Below, in pieces: positions 44,926 through 52,940 of a stretch of 64,000 nt of DNA. The stretch's first letter is position 1. Every line of letters begins with the position of its first letter. This stretch comes from Spirochaetae bacterium HGW-Spirochaetae-1. GTDB lineage: Bacteria; Spirochaetota; UBA4802; UBA5550. The position numbers and the translations under genes were made by a program. The notes under the pieces were generated by a model. The model was given only the letters and a program-made list of their open reading frames with translations, was not told where the DNA came from and did no database searches. The DNA is taken from contig PGXY01000006.1 in the NCBI GenBank assembly GCA_002839375.1, positions 1-64,000 of the forward strand, read 5' to 3'.

Positions 44926-45681
44926 TTATTCCTGTTTCTCTATCATCGGCCGCATCTTCCTGGCCAGTTCTGTGGCATAGTCTTCCGTACATGCCTCGTG
45001 AGGCTCTGACCCCGGGCAGGTGTACATATCGGTAAAGAGTATTTTACCGCTGTGCCCATCGAAGAGGCGCACGGTGATGATGAGCCTTTCGCCCAGACCT
45101 GAAACGGACCCGGTGAGAAAATAACGGCATCGCGGCGCCCCGTCGGTTTTAAGCACAGTGATCTGTTCATCGCCCAGCAGGTCCTTCAGTTCCCGGTAAA
45201 GTGCCAGGGTCAGAGCATTGCCCATATCCTTGCCAGTAAGATTTACCTTCAGGGGCTGTATCGCCATAATGTATTGGTCCGCAGTGCCTGTTTTTGTTCC
45301 ATTATCGGTGTCATTTTCCGTGGTATCGATGGGCTTAACCGCAATGAGTCCCTGCGATTCCGCGGGCGCTGACAGGCTCTGACCCTGGAAATACTGAACC
45401 GTCATGGTCGCCACGGTGGAAAGGCTCGCCGCCAGGGTCAGAGCCCCTGCTGTCGTCAGTATTTTAGCCCCTCCCAGGGATATTTTCAGGCCCTTTGACG
45501 TGAACCACAGGTAAAGGGCTGTGATCAGGCTGAAGGGAAGGGTCTGCTGGTTCAGCCTTTTCAGGGTCAGAGCAAGGCTTTTTCTTTTTGAAGCGGCAAC
45601 CCGTTTCTGCACCTCTTCGGGTATCGCCTGGGTGAAACGGTATTTATCCATGAGGCTGCTCAGAGCAGTTGCTTCTTTCAT
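44926..45681 (-). CDS. anti-sigma-like membrane protein with FlgO/TolB-N-type domain
   Basis: A 251-residue protein whose start overlaps the sigma gene by 4 nt (ATGA). The N-terminal 65 residues are cytoplasmic and helical, as expected for a sigma-binding domain. A hydrophobic segment lies at about 70-100. The periplasmic part from about 130 includes IMAIQPLKVNLTGKDMGNAL, YFLTGSVSGLGERLIITVRL and FDGHSGKILF, like the FlgO/CsgG-type domain found in adenylate-cyclase-linked and curli-related proteins. The gene carries five exact copies of GGGTCAGAGC, read as Ala-Leu-Thr-Leu three times, Gly-Ser-Glu once and Gly-Gln-Ser once. It probably holds the upstream ECF sigma factor until an envelope signal arrives. 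Confidence 0.65.
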   Translation of the reverse strand: MKEATALSSLMDKYRFTQAIPEEVQKRVAASKRKSLALTLKRLNQQTLPFSLITALYLWFTSKGLKISLGGAKILTTAGALTLAASLSTVATMTVQYFQGQSLSAPAESQGLIAVKPIDTTENDTDNGTKTGTADQYIMAIQPLKVNLTGKDMGNALTLALYRELKDLLGDEQITVLKTDGAPRCRYFLTGSVSGLGERLIITVRLFDGHSGKILFTDMYTCPGSEPHEACTEDYATELARKMRPMIEKQE

Positions 45682-46199
45682 AGCAGTTCCTCCAGGCTTC
45701 CGATGCCGCGCTTTGCCAGGTTTGCCTGTATCCGTTTTGCAATCTGGGTATACCGGTACTCGATCTTTCGTTTCGTCAGCCCCAGGAGTCCTGCCGTATG
45801 GGCGTAGCTGTAATTATGTATGGCCACCATTTCAAACACGGCACGGTCCTTCTCCTCAACGACTTCCTCCGTAACCACCGATTCCAGGATCAGGCGCGTA
45901 TCGCGAAAACCGTTCACGAAGGTGAGGCTGATATCGGCGAAGACCGTATCAATATCCACGGTGTTGTCATTCCGGTCCCGGTAGAACTTCAGCACGCAGT
46001 TTTTCAGCGTGCCGTAGAGCCACTGCCGGACCGAGTCCACTTTCTCCAGGTTGTTATACAGAGCGATAAATACCTCCTGGCAGATATCCTCCGTATCATC
46101 AATATTTCCTATTTTTACATATACGGCATTGAACACCATCTGGTAATAATTGTTAAAATGCTCCGTATAGATATCGCGACGCTTTCTGTCAATTTGCAC
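45678..46199 (-). CDS. ECF-type RNA polymerase sigma factor
   Basis: A 173-residue sigma factor with region 2 (FNNYYQMVFNAVYVKIGNIDDTEDICQEVFIALY) and region 4 (AHTAGLLGLTKRKIEYRYTQIAKRI), joined by a short linker. Regions 1 and 3 are absent, as in the ECF class. It begins a minus-strand operon with a membrane anti-sigma-like partner, a CsgG-type barrel and a second barrel. This suggests an envelope-stress or surface-assembly regulon under its own control. Confidence 0.85.
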   Translation of the reverse strand: MQIDRKRRDIYTEHFNNYYQMVFNAVYVKIGNIDDTEDICQEVFIALYNNLEKVDSVRQWLYGTLKNCVLKFYRDRNDNTVDIDTVFADISLTFVNGFRDTRLILESVVTEEVVEEKDRAVFEMVAIHNYSYAHTAGLLGLTKRKIEYRYTQIAKRIQANLAKRGIGSLEELL

Positions 46200-46362
46200 G
46201 GTGAAGCATCCTTCTAATGATAACGTTCCATTTTGCGGCGAATCGTCACAAAATTTTTTTTACAATTTTTAGGGAATACTATTATAGGGCAATCATTATT
46301 TATTGCCGGGGTCAGAGCCCTGATAGAAGAATACTGGTTGTGACAAAAATTGAAGGAAATGC

Positions 46363-46616
46363 AACCACAGGGACACAGAGGCACAGGGGAGGGGAGAGGG
46401 TTTATATTCAGTTGTCGGGAAAATCAGGTTTTTCCATTCTATTAATAATGGATGACTGATTTTTAAAGGTGCCCGTACGTTAAAAAACCTTTATAACAAT
46501 TCATGCTGATAACTCGATCTATGTCACTGGAATGGATTTTGCCTTGAATTGCCCCCTCTCTCTCTCTCTCTAGTCTTTTCCCTGTGCTTTCCCCGTGTCC
46601 CTGAGTCCCTGTGGTG
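46363..46616. repeat. MITE-like element with imperfect terminal inverted repeats
   Basis: The left arm ACCACAGGGACACAGAGG... (46363-46389) and the right arm (complement of 46580-46616) are imperfect complements over about 30 nt and enclose about 190 nt without a gene. The same type of repeat makes up the palindrome at 18913-19028. Confidence 0.55.
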
Positions 46617-46653
46617 CTCTTTATTGTTTGTGTTTAACGCTGTCCTGCTGAAT

Positions 46654-46685
46654 AAAAAAAGGGCGCCCTTTCGGAAGCCCTTTTA
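46654..46685 (-). terminator. terminator of flaA
   Basis: AAAAGGGC and GCCCTTTT (46657-46664 and 46677-46684) form the stem. On the minus strand the hairpin is followed by seven T, 20-50 nt past the flaA stop. The symmetric A/T flanks could also stop plus-strand transcripts. Confidence 0.7.
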
Positions 46686-46706
46686 TAATTTCGATGTGGA
46701 TATTTT

Positions 46707-47375
46707 CTACCAGTCGTCGCTCTGACGGTCCGTGTATTTTTCACGTACCATGGCGGAGATGTCATCGAGATAAAAATACTGCCACAGGGGAAGGCGGGCC
46801 ATATTACCGGGCCGGTACTGTATCTGGAGTATTTTTAGAAACCTTTTCTGGTTCAGGTACTCATCTTCCTGTTTTATTTTTCTGTCCAGCTTGACGATGA
46901 GCTTTCTCCAACCCAGAAAATCCGTGGTACCCAGGATGATGCGGTGGTTCTGCTGTTCCGCGTCCTGGAGAATCATGGAGAGTTCGCCCGAGAAACGTTT
47001 TCCGTAGACCCATACGGCAATAGAACGGCAGTACTTGTCGATTATCAGGTCTTTTGCCGGGATTATCTTGAATACATCGCCCTTTTTGGCATACATTTTT
47101 ACGCCGAGATACTTTTTGGATTTTCCCGTAGGAGCGGCGTACTGATCACGCATGTTGATTGATCCCTCCTGGTTCTTGGTGACGCTGAACTGGAGGTTTT
47201 TTTCCGTGGTATATACTGTCTGTTCGAAGTCCTCCAGGATTGTTTCGAAATATACTTTATCACCTATTGAGTCGGCAATGTCATCGGTTTTTGTCTCCGC
47301 CGGTTTATCCTGGCTGTAGCCCGGCATCATAATGCACAGGGAAAGAATAAGTAAATAGGCAAGATGTTTATACAT
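46707..47375 (-). CDS. flaA: flagellar filament outer-layer protein FlaA family
   Basis: A 222-residue secreted protein with a signal peptide ending GYSQ. The mature part carries the FlaA-type pattern: ETILEDFEQ, then KKYLGVKMYAKKGD, then CRSIAVWVYGKRFSGELSMILQDAEQQ, LGWRKLIVKLD and PLWQYFYLDDI near the end. FlaA forms the sheath of periplasmic flagella in spirochaetes, so this is the best taxonomic marker in the window. It stands alone with its own terminator; other flagellar genes are elsewhere. Confidence 0.82.
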   Translation of the reverse strand: MYKHLAYLLILSLCIMMPGYSQDKPAETKTDDIADSIGDKVYFETILEDFEQTVYTTEKNLQFSVTKNQEGSINMRDQYAAPTGKSKKYLGVKMYAKKGDVFKIIPAKDLIIDKYCRSIAVWVYGKRFSGELSMILQDAEQQNHRIILGTTDFLGWRKLIVKLDRKIKQEDEYLNQKRFLKILQIQYRPGNMARLPLWQYFYLDDISAMVREKYTDRQSDDW

Positions 47376-47558
47376 GAAATTCCTCCACGTTGGTTACTGT
47401 TGTGCAGTAAAATAATGATAACTGTCTTAAGAAATCATTTGACACTGATATTCTAATAATAATATTATTTGATGTCAATAAATTCTTCTGAAATCATTAA
47501 AAATTGAATATTTAAACGGCATAAACAGGCCTTTCAGGCATCAGAAAGAGGTTTATTC

Positions 47559-47939
47559 ATGGAATTGCGCACTCTTGCAAGAACAGAAATACCGGCCAGA
47601 GCCGGGAAAGAAGGGGATACATTTTATGTGGAGCTTGATATTCCCGAAACCGTGCGGGCCGCGGTTATCGATATCAGCCTGAAAGGAATCGGTATCGAGA
47701 TCAGAGACCTCGACAGAACCAAAGCGGATTATCTGAGAAATGTGAGCGAACTGTTTCTGAAGATACATGCCGGGAATACCTTTTTTATCGCCGGTGTACG
47801 AAATGTATGGAATAATGTAACCGCCCAGGGAAAGGGATTTACCTATAAAGGGGGTATGATCATAAGCATCATTTCTCCCCAGGACAATATCCAACTCGCC
47901 TCGATCATAAATATGATGCGGAATGAAGGATCGTGTTGA
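47559..47939 (+). CDS. PilZ-like domain protein
   Basis: A 126-residue soluble protein. The stretch AAVIDISLKGIGIEI matches the DxSxxG strand of PilZ domains, which bind cyclic di-GMP, but the upstream RxxxR motif is not clear (RTLARTEIPAR is the nearest). A regulatory role in motility is plausible next to flaA. Assignment is tentative. Confidence 0.55.
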   Translation: MELRTLARTEIPARAGKEGDTFYVELDIPETVRAAVIDISLKGIGIEIRDLDRTKADYLRNVSELFLKIHAGNTFFIAGVRNVWNNVTAQGKGFTYKGGMIISIISPQDNIQLASIINMMRNEGSC

Positions 47940-47977
47940 AAGAAACTGGTTTTTCCCGTATTTATACTGAAAAATGA

Positions 47978-49609
47978 ATGAAAAAAATAAGCCGCATACA
48001 TGTTATCCTCCTTCTCACGGCTGTAATGCTGTTGATAGCTGCGGGGCCATCCTTCGCCGGTGAATTTGACTGGCAGTGGTTTTTGTATGAGCAGGAGAGG
48101 GCGGGTCTGCAGAGTACCTTTGTTGTGCGCCCCTTCTATCTTCGTCATGAAACAGAGGGAAAAAGATTCGATGCTTCTCTCATGCCCCTGGTTTTCTGGC
48201 GATACAAAACCGATGTCAAGGATGACTGGCGCGGTCTCCTGGGTTTTTTTAATTCACTGGAGTTTCGCCATGAATACGGCATTATCGATTATGATCTTGG
48301 CATCTTTCCTTTTATCTATTACGGCAGCAGCCCTGAAGAGAAGGACCGCTATTTCATGCTCTGGCCCTTCGGTGGAGTTCTCAAGGGTAAGCTGGGCCAG
48401 GAGCGTATTGTCACGGCCCTGTTCCCCGGCGTGCTTCTCTTTGTCTTTTTTCCGCCGGCAAGCTTTTTTTCCCTGACCACCACACTCTATGCCGTGGTCT
48501 CGCTCCTGCCTCTCTATGTTTCGTATTCCCGCGCCGACTATTCGGCCTGGGGACTGGCGTGGCCGCTTTTTACGACGGGGAAAAGCGTCAACCGCGACGA
48601 TCTGCGGATACTTCCTTTTTATGCCCATCACCGGAAAAAGGACACTTATAAAAAGTATTCCATCCTTGTTCTGTTCAACTATGAAGAACAGTATTACTCG
48701 CATGACACCCGTTATACATTTTTCTTCTTTCCTGTTTATGGCCACAAGTGGAGCGATTCGGGCCGTATTTCATCCCATACCGTGCTGTGGCCTTTTTTTT
48801 CCTGGGGGTACGATAAAAAAACTCAAAGCACCCAGTATAACCTTCCCTGGCCCCTGGTACAGATCGAAGATACGGCTACCCCTCATATCCGGAAGAGAAT
48901 CTTTTTCCCCTTCTACGGCCGGTATAACTATGAAAAAAAGGAGACCTTCTTTGTGACGCCCTTGTATTTCCGCCTGAGCAAAGAGGGAGCCGTTTTTAAT
49001 TCCAATTATTATTACCACTTTATCGTGGTCTGGTATTTTAAGAAGGACTATCACGGAAGCGACCCGGTCCATGGAAAATACTGGCGCTATTTCAAGATAT
49101 GGCCCCTTGCCAGTGTTGAATACAGTGAAAAGGGCTACCGGGCGGTGAACTTCCTGTCGCTCCTTCCCATGCGGGACCCTGAAGGATATGAAAAACTTTA
49201 TGAGCCACTGTGGACCCTTTTCGAGTACCGCCGCTTTCCCGATGGAGAGAAGCGAATGGGTTTACTGTTCAGGACCTATTATCAGCGCTGGGGTGGAGAT
49301 TATTTTCAGTGCAAGATCCCTGTGCTTTTTTCATACAAGCAGGCAGGCGGCAGCACGGTTCATGCGGGTTTCATACTTTCCATGTTCGGCTTTGAACAGA
49401 AGAAGAGCGGGAAATATGTCAGGATATTCTGGGTGCCCGTGCGGGTTGGCGAAGCAGATCCGGGCATTGCCGTAAATCACGGTATGGAAGACGATCTCCG
49501 CTCCGGGGATAAAGAGGCAGACCACGGGAAGATTGCCTCCGTGACAATCCCGGATTTTCCCGGGGAACGGACGGGCCGTGATTTTTATGTTGCAAAAACC
49601 CGGTTTTGA
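47978..49609 (+). CDS. uncharacterised aromatic repeat protein linked to Mla
   Basis: A 543-residue protein with a signal peptide (residues 1-27) and a hydrophobic patch at about 145-175. The rest consists of repeats of about 20-40 residues rich in Phe, Tyr and Trp, each with a core such as LPFYAHHRKKD, FFFPVYGHKWS, LWPFFSWGYDKK, LPWPLVQIE or FFPFYGRYNYEKKE. The pattern suggests stacked beta-hairpins, perhaps an outer-membrane or periplasmic beta structure. mlaE, mlaF and mlaD follow directly, so it may be a partner in phospholipid transport. No known family was recognised. Confidence 0.75.
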   Translation: MKKISRIHVILLLTAVMLLIAAGPSFAGEFDWQWFLYEQERAGLQSTFVVRPFYLRHETEGKRFDASLMPLVFWRYKTDVKDDWRGLLGFFNSLEFRHEYGIIDYDLGIFPFIYYGSSPEEKDRYFMLWPFGGVLKGKLGQERIVTALFPGVLLFVFFPPASFFSLTTTLYAVVSLLPLYVSYSRADYSAWGLAWPLFTTGKSVNRDDLRILPFYAHHRKKDTYKKYSILVLFNYEEQYYSHDTRYTFFFFPVYGHKWSDSGRISSHTVLWPFFSWGYDKKTQSTQYNLPWPLVQIEDTATPHIRKRIFFPFYGRYNYEKKETFFVTPLYFRLSKEGAVFNSNYYYHFIVVWYFKKDYHGSDPVHGKYWRYFKIWPLASVEYSEKGYRAVNFLSLLPMRDPEGYEKLYEPLWTLFEYRRFPDGEKRMGLLFRTYYQRWGGDYFQCKIPVLFSYKQAGGSTVHAGFILSMFGFEQKKSGKYVRIFWVPVRVGEADPGIAVNHGMEDDLRSGDKEADHGKIASVTIPDFPGERTGRDFYVAKTRF

Positions 49610-49635
49610 TACACAATGGCCGGCAGAAGATCACT

Positions 49636-50430
49636 ATGAAAAAATGGATTGAAGAACAACTGGCTATTGCGGGGCGCTATTTTATTTCCACTCTGGAATT
49701 TTCCGGTTTTACCGTCATTCTTCTTCTTAAGACTTTGTATTACACCAAAAATTTCATCCAGAAGCGGCATGAAATCGCCCGGCAGATGTTCAATGCCGGT
49801 GTGCGGACCTTCCCTGTGCTTTCCATCGTGGCGCTCTTCACGGGCATGGTCCTTTCCCTGCAGCTCGGCATTGAAATGAAGTACTACGGACAGGAAAAAT
49901 ATCTGGGACAGGCCGTTATCGCTACCCTGACCAGGGAAATGGGGCCCTTCACGGCGGCCATCATTCTCATTGCTTCCGTTGGTGCAGCCATGGCTGCCGA
50001 GGTAGGGACCATGAAGGTGTCGGAGGAGATCGATGCCCTGGAGATAATGTCCATCAGCCCGGTTAAATTTCTTGTCATGCCCAGGGTCATAGCCCTTGCG
50101 CTGGTCATGCCTATTGCCACGGTCTATATCAATTTCATGGGCGTCCTGGGAGCGGCCGTCGTGGCCAATTCCCATGTTAATGTTTCTTTTGATGTCTTTT
50201 ACTTTTATACCATCCAGGGCATGCACTTCAAGGCAGTGTATGTGGGGCTCCTGAAATCCTTTGTTTTCGGGATGTGCATCTCGTCCATCAGCTGCGCCCA
50301 CGGGCTCAAGGCCGATAATGGCGCCATCGGGGTGGGGCACGCTACGCGCGATTCCGTCGTGGCATCGTTTATTACGGTACTTATTGTGGGATATTATATT
50401 ACTGAAATATTTTTCCGGCATGGATTATGA
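49636..50430 (+). CDS. mlaE: MlaE-family lipid transport permease
   Basis: A 264-residue permease with about five hydrophobic helices. The family stretch LTREMGPFTAAIILIASVGAAMAAEVGTMKVSEEIDALEIMSISP is clear. It begins at MKKWIEEQ; a TTG 10 codons upstream overlaps the previous gene. mlaF overlaps its last 4 nt. It forms the inner-membrane core of the Mla system that moves phospholipids between the membranes. Confidence 0.92.
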   Translation: MKKWIEEQLAIAGRYFISTLEFSGFTVILLLKTLYYTKNFIQKRHEIARQMFNAGVRTFPVLSIVALFTGMVLSLQLGIEMKYYGQEKYLGQAVIATLTREMGPFTAAIILIASVGAAMAAEVGTMKVSEEIDALEIMSISPVKFLVMPRVIALALVMPIATVYINFMGVLGAAVVANSHVNVSFDVFYFYTIQGMHFKAVYVGLLKSFVFGMCISSISCAHGLKADNGAIGVGHATRDSVVASFITVLIVGYYITEIFFRHGL

Positions 50431-51173
50431 TTGAACTTATCGATGTAACCAAAACATTCAACGGCAGGACTGTCCTGAAGAACCTCTCCGTTTCGATAAA
50501 AACCGGCGAGACTTTTGTGATAATCGGTATGTCCGGTACGGGGAAGACCGTGACTCTGAAAAATATTTCGGGCCTCATAGACCCCGATTCCGGGCAGGTC
50601 GTCATCGACGGTATGAAAATGAACAATTCCTCGGGCGGCACAAGGAAAAAGCTCCGGGAAAAAATGGGCGTCGTATTCCAGTCCGGGGCGCTGCTCAACT
50701 GGCTTACCGTGGGAGAAAATGTGGCCCTTCCCCTGGTGGAGCGCCGTGTCCTGACCGGGGAGGAAATTTCCCGGCAGGTCGAGGAAAAGCTGAAGCTACT
50801 CCATCTCTACGAGGCTATTGACAGGATGCCTGCGGAAATCAGCGGCGGGATGAAGAAGCGGGTGTGTCTTGCCAGGGTCCTGGTCCGCAATCCCGAAATA
50901 ATACTTTACGACGAGCCTACTTCCGGGCTGGACCCCGTCATGTCCACGGTAATAAACGATCTTATTCGGCGAATGCAGCGTGAGTTCGGCGTTACGTCCG
51001 TGGTGGTGACCCATGACATGGAAAGCGCCTATTTCCTGGCGGACCGGATTGCCTTTCTTCATAACGGCGAAATCATCCAGTGCGATACACCGGAGGGCAT
51101 ACGGAATTCGGTCAATCCTACCGTTCAGCAGTTTATCAGGGGAGAGATCAAGGGGCCCATTGATGTGGAATGA
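50427..51173 (+). CDS. mlaF: MlaF-family lipid transport ATPase
   Basis: A 248-residue ABC ATPase. Walker A appears as GMSGTGKTVT (Ser in place of one Gly), the Q-loop VFQSGALLNWLTVGENV, the signature ISGGMKKRV, Walker B IILYDEPTSGLDP and the switch VVTHDME. These are MlaF/Ttg2A features. It overlaps mlaE by 4 nt and is followed by mlaD after 111 nt. Confidence 0.92.
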   Translation: MIELIDVTKTFNGRTVLKNLSVSIKTGETFVIIGMSGTGKTVTLKNISGLIDPDSGQVVIDGMKMNNSSGGTRKKLREKMGVVFQSGALLNWLTVGENVALPLVERRVLTGEEISRQVEEKLKLLHLYEAIDRMPAEISGGMKKRVCLARVLVRNPEIILYDEPTSGLDPVMSTVINDLIRRMQREFGVTSVVVTHDMESAYFLADRIAFLHNGEIIQCDTPEGIRNSVNPTVQQFIRGEIKGPIDVE

Positions 51174-51284
51174 CGGGTTTAAAAAAAATTTCCGGATCAG
51201 GGCAGTGATAGTATATTAATAGCAAAGCAGTTAAGATGGTAAAATAAGTAGCAGGACTAAAACGCGATTTTTGGAGGTGCTGAA

Positions 51285-51947
51285 ATGGAAAATAGATTAA
51301 AAATTGAAATAATGGTGGGCATTCTTTTTTTTGTGGCACTGGGTATTCTGGGCTATTACACGGTAATCATGAGTCACGAGGTGTTAAAACCGGAGAATTC
51401 ATATACACTCACGGTTCAGTTCAATGATGCGGGCGGTCTTGTTGAAAATAGCAGGGCCTTTGTAAACGGCGTAAACTCCGGCAAAGTCGTTTCCATAGAG
51501 CTGCATGACGAATATGTCGAAGTGGTCCTGCTGATGTTCAACCGGTTCACCCTGTATGAAAATTATGATATACGCATTAAGTCCGAGGCTGCCCTGGGCG
51601 GGAAGCAGATAAACATCAATCCGGGAAAGAAGACTGATGCGAAGGGTCGTGCCTTTGCCGTGGTTTCTACCGGGGGCCTGCTCGTGGGCTCTCTTGATGA
51701 TCCCATAGCCACTATCACGAGTCTGGTCGAAGAGAACAGGGAAAATATTTACGTCTCGATCCGCAATATCAGGGACTTTACCGGCAAAATGAATTCGGGG
51801 CAGGGCACTGTGGCCAGACTGCTTAACGACGGTAAGCTGGCCAATCAGGCCAATGATCTCCTGGAACAGGTGCGGGAAACCGTGGAGGACGCACGGGAGC
51901 AGGCCCCGGTCACCAGTTTTATACGCGCGGCCCTGACGGTTTTTTGA
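51285..51947 (+). CDS. mlaD: MlaD/MCE-domain protein
   Basis: A 220-residue protein with one N-terminal membrane helix (residues about 8-28) and an MCE domain (about 37-120): YTLTVQFNDAGGLVENSRAFVNGVNSGKV and IKSEAALGGKQINI. A helical tail of about 90 residues follows. MlaD-type rings carry lipid across the periplasm with MlaE and MlaF. GGAGGT precedes the ATG. mlaB and mlaC are not seen. Confidence 0.9.
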   Translation: MENRLKIEIMVGILFFVALGILGYYTVIMSHEVLKPENSYTLTVQFNDAGGLVENSRAFVNGVNSGKVVSIELHDEYVEVVLLMFNRFTLYENYDIRIKSEAALGGKQININPGKKTDAKGRAFAVVSTGGLLVGSLDDPIATITSLVEENRENIYVSIRNIRDFTGKMNSGQGTVARLLNDGKLANQANDLLEQVRETVEDAREQAPVTSFIRAALTVF

Positions 51948-51969
51948 CGCCGAAAAACCGGTTGCGTCG

Positions 51970-52560
51970 TCAGCTGATTCTCTTCATCCTGAAAAGCTGC
52001 AGTATGTATTCGATGAGCAGGGGGGTTTCCATGCGGATAGGATCTATGGATTCAAAGAGCCCCGCGCAGAGAAGGATGATCTGGGTTGTTCTCCCGATGA
52101 GCTGAATATCTTCTTGTGAAACATCTTTGTCGTCGCGGTTGTTGATGATGATGTCTTCGTATATATTCAGGTGGTTCCGGATGAATTTCTGGATGATGGC
52201 CATTATTTTTTCATCCTCGAAACCATAGAGAATGATGTTGATGAATATCCTGATATTCTTTTTATCAAGAAGGAACCGTTCAATGCCAAACAGGGTCGAT
52301 ATGAAGGCCTTGTCATTGTGGTCCAGGCCTTTCATGACGCCAATATTGTCTTTTTCGATCTGGTTGAAGAAATCCTCGATCAGCTCCGTGTAGAGTTCCT
52401 CTTTGGTGGGGAAATAATGCCGTAATCCTCCCTTGGAGAAACCGGCCTCCTGGGCCACATCCTCAATGGATATCTGGGAATAGACATTTTTTTCCAGGAG
52501 CCTCTTCAGGGCCTCCAGTATTTGTTTTTTCTTTTCCTGCAGCTTCAGTTCTTTATCCAT
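51970..52560 (-). CDS. TetR/AcrR-family transcriptional regulator
   Basis: A 196-residue repressor. The N-terminal helix-turn-helix is NVYSQISIEDVAQEAGFSKGGLRHYFPTKEELYTELI. The C-terminal 140 residues are the ligand-binding helical domain, with VIIDPIRMETPLLIEYILQL-like end. It is convergent with mlaD and divergent from carB across 380 nt, so it may control the Mla operon or itself. Its ligand is unknown. Confidence 0.9.
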   Translation of the reverse strand: MDKELKLQEKKKQILEALKRLLEKNVYSQISIEDVAQEAGFSKGGLRHYFPTKEELYTELIEDFFNQIEKDNIGVMKGLDHNDKAFISTLFGIERFLLDKKNIRIFINIILYGFEDEKIMAIIQKFIRNHLNIYEDIIINNRDDKDVSQEDIQLIGRTTQIILLCAGLFESIDPIRMETPLLIEYILQLFRMKRIS

Positions 52561-52940
52561 GGGCCTGTCTCTGTTGCGGTTATCTTGAAAATTAATTGAC
52601 TATTTTTCTTATTAAAGACACAAAGTCAAGCAGATATATGGATTATTCTATTTTTATTTACATATCCTAATAGTAAAAAATATATATGACGTAACCCCCT
52701 GCGAAAATGCTTTACTTTACAGAGGACCATGATTAATTTACTTAAAAGACATTTTTGTGTTTTTATTTTTATTGACAAATAGGTGTTGTAAAAACCTTAT
52801 TTTTCTGACCTTAACTTAACAGCTGTTCATTACAAACGCACTATGTTCCCGGTTTCAGCAGCGGAACCTTGTCAGAACTGAATCGATATAAAATACAGAA
52901 TTGACCTGTCTTGAAATATACGTCATAGAACGAGGAAGCA
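52561..52940. other. AT-rich intergenic region between tetR and carB
   Basis: No gene. A TTGACA occurs at 52772-52777 but no strong -10 lies 16-18 nt after it. No PyrR-type attenuator hairpin was recognised upstream of carB. Confidence 0.4.

Larger units (their letters stand above)
38677..46318. repeat. cluster of 16 exact GGGTCAGAGC repeats
   Basis: Plus-strand copies start at 38677, 39006, 40598, 40653, 41490, 41808, 45207, 45435, 45564 and 46309. Reverse-complement copies (GCTCTGACCC) start at 39098, 40691, 40926, 42274, 45003 and 45376. Many extend to GGGGTCAGAGC. By chance a 7.6-kb stretch should hold far fewer than one. Copies lie in intergenic DNA, inside btuF, btuC, btuD and the anti-sigma-like gene, and at the btuD start. 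None was noticed outside this block. A REP-associated transposase relative lies inside the cluster, so these are probably its REP-like target units. Confidence 0.85.
46200..46706. other. repeat-rich intergenic region
   Basis: No gene. It contains the last GGGTCAGAGC copy (46309-46318), the 46363-46616 inverted-repeat element, a CT microsatellite near 46556-46571 and the flaA terminator. The left part should carry the promoter of the ECF operon. Confidence 0.55.

Noticed and set aside
38677-46318. DNA-uptake or Chi-like signal as explanation for GGGTCAGAGC
   Set aside because: Such signals are spread over a whole genome. Here all noticed copies fall in one 7.6-kb block around a transposase gene.
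46555-46572. CT dinucleotide run as a phase-variation switch
   Set aside because: It lies inside a non-coding repeat element, far from any start codon or promoter that it could switch.
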